Part shown: in pieces, positions 4,276 to 7,765 of the stretch
How positions within the stretch are numbered: position 1 is the stretch's first letter
How the letters are laid out: each line of letters starts with the position of its first letter
Assembly (NCBI GenBank): GCA_030604165.1
Contig: JAUVWK010000118.1
Location: forward strand, 1 to 7,765
Source: Alphaproteobacteria bacterium
GTDB lineage: Bacteria > Pseudomonadota > Alphaproteobacteria > UBA828
DNA: 7,765 nt
Reading direction: 5' to 3'
Position numbers and translations under genes: made by a program
Notes under the pieces: generated by a model
What the model was told of the DNA's origin: nothing
Databases searched by the model: none
The model's input: only the letters and a program-made list of their open reading frames with translations

Positions 4276-5855
4276 TGGCCGAGCGCCGGCACACCGACGC
4301 CTCGACACTCGAGCGCGACCTGACCTTGGCCGCCGACGTCGCGATTGTCGGCACCGGCGCCGGCGGCGGCACGGCGGCGGAGATTCTGAGCCGCGCGGGC
4401 CTCCGGGTGGTCATGATCGAGGAGGGCCCTTACCAGAGCGCGCGCGACTTCAGCGGGCTCGAGGCCGACGCCTATCCGGCACTCTATTGGGATTCGGCCA
4501 ACCGCAAGAGCCGCGACCAAGCCGTGACCATCTTGCAAGGCCGCGCGGTGGGCGGCGGCACCGTGGTCAACTGGACCACCTGCTTTCGCGCCCCGCCCGA
4601 GACCCTGGCGCACTGGGCGGACGCCCATGGTATCGCCGGGCTGGACGCCGAGGAGCTGGCGCCATGGTTTGCCATGATGGAGCGGCGCCTCGGCGTCGCG
4701 CCGTGGGCGCTGCCGCCCAACGAGAACAACGCCGTGCTTGGGCGCGGTTGCGCGCAGCTCGGCTGGCGCCACGGGATCATCGCCCGCAATGTGCGCGAGT
4801 GCTGGGATCTCGGCCTTTGCGGGCAAGGCTGCCCGACCAACGCCAAGCAATCCATGCTGGTGACCACCATCCCGGCGGCGCTCGACCACGGCGCGGTCTT
4901 GCTCAGCCGCACCCGGGCCTGGCGCGTCGTGCTCGACGGCGCTCGCGCGCAGGGCCTGCTGTGCCGCGCCATCGATGCCCGCAGCGGCCAACCCAACGGG
5001 CGCTTGCTCCATATCGAGGCGCGCCATGTGGTGCTCGCGGCGGGCGCGATCAACGGCCCGGCGCTGCTCCTGCGCTCAGGCGTGCCGGACCCCCATGAGA
5101 GGCTCGGCAAGCGCACCTTTCTGCATCTCACCAACGTCGTCGCCGGCGAATTGCCGGGGCCCGTGCGCCCCTTCGAGGGCGCGCCGCAATCGGTCTATTC
5201 CGATCACTTTCTCTGGCGCGACGGCGTCGGCGGCAAGCTCGGCTACAAGCTCGAGACACCGCCGGTGTTTCCGGTCTTGGCGGCGACCGCCTTTCCGTCT
5301 TTCGGCCACGCGCACGCGGACCGCATGGCGCGGCTCGCCCACACCCACGTGGTGATCGCGTTGATGCGCGACGGCTTCAACCCCGCCTTCGAAGGCGGCT
5401 CGATCGATTTGCGCGACGACGGCAGCGCGGTGCTCGACTACCCGCTGAATGACTACCTTTGGGAGGGTTTGCGCCACGCCTACGGCACGATGCTCGAACT
5501 GAGCTTCGCCGGCGGCGCCGCTATGGCGCTACCGCTTCACCGCGACGCCAAGCCCTATCGCAGCTGGGTCGAGGCCAAGCGGGCCGTGGCGAACGAGTTG
5601 CCGATGAAGGCGCTGCGGGCGGTGCTCTATTCGGCCCACGTCATGGGCGGCTGCGCCATGGGCGGCGCGGCGCGCGGCGCGGTGGTCGATGGCTTCGGCA
5701 CGCACTATCAGGTGGAGAACCTTTCGGTGATGGACGGCACCCTGTTTCCGACCAGCCTCGGGGCCAATCCGCAAATGACCATCGCCGCGCTGGCGGCCCG
5801 CAACGCCACGCGGCTGGCGCGCGCCCTCGGCGGCGCGCCGGTGGCCATCGCTTAA
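4275..5855 (+). CDS. GMC-family FAD-dependent oxidoreductase (dehydrogenase large subunit)
   Basis: This 526-residue flavoprotein of the glucose-methanol-choline family oxidises an alcohol group and passes electrons on from FAD. The FAD dinucleotide loop is VAIVGTGAGGGTAAE (22-36), ending at the ribose-binding acidic residues near 49-50. GRAVGGGTVVNW (89-100) is the second GMC signature. AAGAINGPALLLRSG (255-269) is the conserved FAD segment, and SAHVMGGCAMG (453-463) with SLGANPQMTIAA (494-505) supplies the expected active-site His455 and Asn498. Cys176, Cys182 and Cys186 are spaced C-x5-C-x3-C, as for the 3Fe-4S ligands of FAD-glucose dehydrogenase, so a cluster is possible. No signal peptide is present, which fits piggy-back export with the Tat-bearing partner encoded just upstream (1-nt overlap). 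No cytochrome c subunit follows. The start is fixed by the coupled ATG at 4275; the 4122 ATG would extend across the previous gene. The substrate is unknown. Confidence 0.92.
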   Translation: MAERRHTDASTLERDLTLAADVAIVGTGAGGGTAAEILSRAGLRVVMIEEGPYQSARDFSGLEADAYPALYWDSANRKSRDQAVTILQGRAVGGGTVVNWTTCFRAPPETLAHWADAHGIAGLDAEELAPWFAMMERRLGVAPWALPPNENNAVLGRGCAQLGWRHGIIARNVRECWDLGLCGQGCPTNAKQSMLVTTIPAALDHGAVLLSRTRAWRVVLDGARAQGLLCRAIDARSGQPNGRLLHIEARHVVLAAGAINGPALLLRSGVPDPHERLGKRTFLHLTNVVAGELPGPVRPFEGAPQSVYSDHFLWRDGVGGKLGYKLETPPVFPVLAATAFPSFGHAHADRMARLAHTHVVIALMRDGFNPAFEGGSIDLRDDGSAVLDYPLNDYLWEGLRHAYGTMLELSFAGGAAMALPLHRDAKPYRSWVEAKRAVANELPMKALRAVLYSAHVMGGCAMGGAARGAVVDGFGTHYQVENLSVMDGTLFPTSLGANPQMTIAALAARNATRLARALGGAPVAIA

Positions 5856-5941
5856 CAGGATCGTGTCTTGTGGGAATCACACGCGCCACATAAGGTTTTC
5901 ACAAATCAAACGCGAAGACGGCAAAAAAGGGAGCGCCTGCC
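5856..5941 (+). promoter_or_regulatory. Gap before amidase: RBS, possible internal promoter
   Basis: This 86-bp AT-richer gap carries a strong Shine-Dalgarno AAGGGAG (5927-5933), 8 nt before the amidase ATG. TTGTGG (5868-5873) with CATAAG (5889-5894, 15-bp spacer) or TAAGGT (5891-5896, 17-bp spacer) is a weak promoter candidate. CGTGT (5862-5866) and ACACG (5879-5883) form a small inverted repeat across it. An internal promoter would let the amidase be expressed apart from the oxidoreductases; the evidence is modest. Confidence 0.4.
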
Positions 5942-7459
5942 ATGACCGTTCGCCGACCTTCGAAGGAAGACCTCAAAGACCTCGGTGAGCGTTATCACCT
6001 GCGCCTGACGGAAGCCGAGTTGGAGGATTATTACGAGCTGGTCAGCGGGGTGATGGACACCTACGACGTGTTGGATCAGATCCCCGACCCGGTGATCGAA
6101 GTGATACCGGCGGTGCGTGTCGCGGGCGCGCGGCCCGCGCCCGAGGAAGACCCCAACAACGCCATCGTGCGCCGTTGCAGCGTCAAGGCGGCGGACAATG
6201 TGGACGGGCCGCTCAGCGGCAAGCGCATCGGCCTCAAGGATACGGTCAGCATCGCCGGCATTCCCCTGACCGGCGGCTCACGCATGCTCTACGACTTCAC
6301 CCCCGACGGCGACGCCACCATCACCCGGCGGATCCTGGAAGCGGGCGGCGAGATCACCGCGATCCTCAACACCGACGATTTCGGCTTCGCCGGCACCGGC
6401 CATACCAGCGCCTACGGGCCAAGCCGCAACCCGGTCAATCCCGACCATCATCCCGGCGGCTCTTCGTGCGGCTCGGCCATCGCCATTGTCGAGGATCTGG
6501 TCGATCTCGCCATCGGCGGCGACCAGGGCGGCTCGATCCGCATTCCGGCGGCCTGGTCCGGCATCGTCGGGTTGAAACCGAGCCACGGCCTGGTCCCCTA
6601 TACCGGCATCATCGGCTTCGACCTGACCATCGATCACACCGGCCCCATGACCAAGACCGTCGAGGATACGGCGCTGATGCTGTCGGTCATCGCCGGCAAG
6701 GACGACCGCTGTATCGACCCGCGTCAGCCCGACGAAGTGCCGGTGCAGGATTATCTGGGCGCGCTGACGGGCGAGGTGAAAGGCTTGAAGATCGCCGTGG
6801 TCGAGGAAGGCTTCGGCCAGCCCGGCGGCATGGAGGAGGTCGACGCGGCGGTGCGCGACGCCGCCACGTTTCTGGAATCGCTCGGCGCCACGGTGGATCC
6901 GGTGTCGATCCCCGAACACCGGCGCGCACCCGCGATTTGGACCGCGCTCGCCATCGAGGGCGCGGTCGACAATCTCTATCGCGGCGGCGCCGTCTACCAG
7001 ACCAAGGGGCTCTACAATCCGCGCTTCATGGTTTCGCTGCTGCGCGCGATCAAGGCCAACGGCGGCGATTTCTCACCGTCGACGAAAATGGGCATCCTGG
7101 TCGGCCATTACATGCGCGAGCAATATCAAGGCGCGTTCTATGCCCGCGCCCAGAACATGACGCGGGTTCTAACGGCCGCTTACGACAAGGTGTTAGCCAG
7201 CTACGACCTATTGTTGATGCCGGCCACGCCGCAAACCGCCCATGCCAGCCTGCCCTCGGTGGAGGACGACCGGCTCGCCTATGTCGGCAACGCGCTCAAC
7301 ATGGTGCACAACACCGCGCCCTTCAACCTCTCGGGTCACCCCTCGGTGAGCGTGCCTTGCCGCGATGTGCGGGGCCTGCCGGTTGGGCTCATGTTGACGG
7401 GGCGCTGGCTGGACGACGCCACGGTGCTGCGCGCCGGCCACGCCTACATGACGGCCTAG
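5942..7459 (+). CDS. Amidase-signature family amidase
   Basis: This 505-residue amidase-signature enzyme resembles aliphatic or arylalkyl amidases of the kind found beside nitrile hydratases. It hydrolyses an amide to acid and ammonia and has no signal peptide, so it should be cytoplasmic. The triad is visible: Lys99 (IGLKDTVSIAG), cis-Ser174 in GGSSCGS (172-178), and nucleophile Ser198 in GGDQGGSIRIPAAW (192-205). The 24-residue Ser-Ser spacing equals that of characterised AS enzymes. An N-terminal helical extension (about 1-60, with PSKEDLKDLGERYHLRLTEAEL) is typical of this subgroup. The start at 5942 is supported by a strong SD. The protein ends shortly after LRAGHAYMTA, where relatives and the broken amidase at the window's left edge continue through ATDWH. 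The TAG stop lies inside the terminator hairpin, so the tail may have been lost to that element. It is last in the operon. Neither nitrile hydratase subunits nor a nitrilase is present; the substrate is unknown. Confidence 0.93.
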   Translation: MTVRRPSKEDLKDLGERYHLRLTEAELEDYYELVSGVMDTYDVLDQIPDPVIEVIPAVRVAGARPAPEEDPNNAIVRRCSVKAADNVDGPLSGKRIGLKDTVSIAGIPLTGGSRMLYDFTPDGDATITRRILEAGGEITAILNTDDFGFAGTGHTSAYGPSRNPVNPDHHPGGSSCGSAIAIVEDLVDLAIGGDQGGSIRIPAAWSGIVGLKPSHGLVPYTGIIGFDLTIDHTGPMTKTVEDTALMLSVIAGKDDRCIDPRQPDEVPVQDYLGALTGEVKGLKIAVVEEGFGQPGGMEEVDAAVRDAATFLESLGATVDPVSIPEHRRAPAIWTALAIEGAVDNLYRGGAVYQTKGLYNPRFMVSLLRAIKANGGDFSPSTKMGILVGHYMREQYQGAFYARAQNMTRVLTAAYDKVLASYDLLLMPATPQTAHASLPSVEDDRLAYVGNALNMVHNTAPFNLSGHPSVSVPCRDVRGLPVGLMLTGRWLDDATVLRAGHAYMTA

Positions 7460-7496
7460 AGTGGTTCCACTTTCGTTGGAACCGCTCTAGGTTTTT
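7455..7496 (+). terminator. Rho-independent terminator overlapping the amidase stop
   Basis: The arms 7455-7469 (CCTAGAGTGGTTCCA) and 7477-7491 (TGGAACCGCTCTAGG) form a 15-bp stem with a single G-U pair and a 7-nt loop. Five Ts follow at 7492-7496. The amidase TAG (7457-7459) lies in the 5' arm, so the ribosome at the stop would cover part of the stem. This is the clear end of the plus-strand operon. Confidence 0.85.
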
Positions 7497-7497
7497 G

Positions 7498-7576
7498 GCT
7501 CACGGCAGCGGACCTGACGGTCCGCGCCCGCGCAGGCGCGCCGGATAACCGGCGGGCCGCGGTCGCGGCCGTGAGC
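7498..7576. repeat. Structured repeat, copy 1
   Basis: The first 71 bp (7498-7568) recur at 7613-7683 with 4 mismatches. This copy can close into a multi-branched fold. An outer 9-bp stem pairs GCTCACGGC (7498-7506) with GCCGTGAGC (7568-7576). Arm A pairs GCGGACC (7508-7514) with GGTCCGC (7519-7525) around loop TGAC. Arm B pairs GCGCGCCGG (7536-7544) with CCGGCGGGC (7549-7557) around loop ATAA, with one G-G mismatch, and is extended by pairing of about 7526-7532 with 7558-7564. It may be a REP/BIME-like palindromic repeat or a small structured RNA. The open frames across it are repeat-derived and not credible genes. Confidence 0.8.
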
Positions 7577-7593
7577 GATGCCACGGGATCGAA

Positions 7594-7609
7594 AACCACT
7601 CTAGTTTTT
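7594..7609 (+). repeat. Duplicate terminator 3' arm with T-run
   Basis: AACCACTCTAG (7594-7604) followed by TTTTT (7605-7609) is a near-copy of the terminator's 3' arm and T-run (AACCGCTCTAG, 7480-7490). It lacks a 5' arm of its own. It is the exact complement of 7456-7466, matching better than the proximal arm over those 11 bp because it pairs the T at 7462 with A rather than G. The terminator's left arm and this segment thus bracket repeat copy 1 as an 11-bp perfect inverted repeat. Confidence 0.7.
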
Positions 7610-7612
7610 CTT

Positions 7613-7683
7613 GCTCACGGCAGCGGACCTGACGGTCCGCGCCTGCGCGAGCGCGCCGGATAACCGGCGCGCCGCGGTCGCGG
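7613..7683. repeat. Structured repeat, copy 2 (lacks right outer arm)
   Basis: This 71-bp near-identical copy of 7498-7568 lies at a 115-bp period. Arm A is identical (7623-7629 / 7634-7640, loop TGAC). Arm B is a perfect 9-bp stem here, GCGCGCCGG / CCGGCGCGC around ATAA; the single change that separates it from copy 1 restores pairing. The GCTCACGG left outer arm is present, but the expected CCGTGAGC is replaced by TCTGATACC after 7683, so the outer stem cannot close. The copy appears truncated on its right side. Confidence 0.8.
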
Positions 7684-7706
7684 TCTGATACCAAGGAGAG
7701 GTGATA

Positions 7707-7765
7707 ATGACCCGTAGGGACGGCTTGCCAAGGTTTTCGGCTAGGAGCGTGCGGTGTGGCGATGC
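7707..7765 (+). CDS. Start of a possible gene running off the window
   Basis: An ATG at 7707 is preceded by a near-ideal Shine-Dalgarno AAGGAG (7693-7698) with 8-nt spacing. The frame stays open to the window end and reads MTRRDGLPRFSARSVRCGD. A GTG at 7701 is in the same frame but overlaps the SD region. Nineteen residues are too few to name a family. The call rests on the RBS and on position after the terminator and repeats. Confidence 0.45.
   Translation, partial: MTRRDGLPRFSARSVRCGD

Noticed and set aside
4064..5098. 344-codon plus-strand open frame overlapping the GMC gene
   Set aside because: It is an out-of-frame Arg/Pro-rich shadow; the GMC motifs lie in the frame starting at 4275.
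7500..7694. 64-codon minus-strand open frame across the repeats
   Set aside because: It is translated from the structured repeats (Arg/Pro/Gly-rich, with repeated motifs), has no RBS and resembles no protein; it is an artefact of GC-rich DNA.

Overview
The window is high-GC DNA. Strong G/C preference at third codon positions, two twin-arginine (Tat) signal peptides and the type of genes present suggest a free-living proteobacterium, most likely an alphaproteobacterium of the Rhodospirillales/Rhizobiales kind. This is inference from style and gene content; no rRNA or marker gene is present. No tRNA, CRISPR array, phage gene or transposase gene was found.

Layout. (1) Positions 3-425 hold the 3' end of an amidase-signature gene, interrupted in frame by a TGA. 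(2) Convergent to it, on the minus strand, lies a Tat-exported isochorismatase-fold cysteine hydrolase (438-1307). (3) A 300-bp divergent intergenic region (1308-1607) carries two clean palindromes and separates the hydrolase from a TetR-family regulator (1608-2216, plus strand); this is the usual arrangement of a repressor and its target. (4) A 54-residue two-helix membrane protein lies on the minus strand (2209-2373), with its 3' end overlapping that of the TetR gene. (5) A co-directional plus-strand run follows: a zinc-type medium-chain dehydrogenase (2658-3686), a Tat-signal small subunit of the gluconate-2-dehydrogenase subunit 3 type (3706-4275), an FAD-dependent GMC oxidoreductase whose start overlaps the previous stop by 1 nt (4275-5855), and a complete amidase-signature enzyme (5942-7459). 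A strong hairpin plus T-run at 7455-7496 closes the run. (6) The last 300 bp hold two 71-bp direct repeats (7498-7568 and 7613-7683, 4 mismatches) that can fold extensively. The first copy is bracketed by an inverted repeat whose left arm is the terminator's 5' arm. (7) A well-spaced Shine-Dalgarno site and an ATG at 7707 suggest a further gene running off the window.

How the genes may work together. The small Tat subunit and the GMC protein look like a two-subunit periplasmic FAD dehydrogenase in which the small subunit carries the flavoprotein out through Tat. The cytochrome c subunit usual for such enzymes is not encoded here. With the MDR dehydrogenase, the amidases and the cysteine hydrolase, the region reads as a small-molecule catabolic neighbourhood: alcohol or carbonyl oxidation plus C-N bond hydrolysis. 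The substrate cannot be read from the sequence. The TetR protein most plausibly controls the divergent hydrolase. The enzyme families are all known. The least explained parts are the structured repeat pair at the right end and the paired palindromes in the divergent promoter region.
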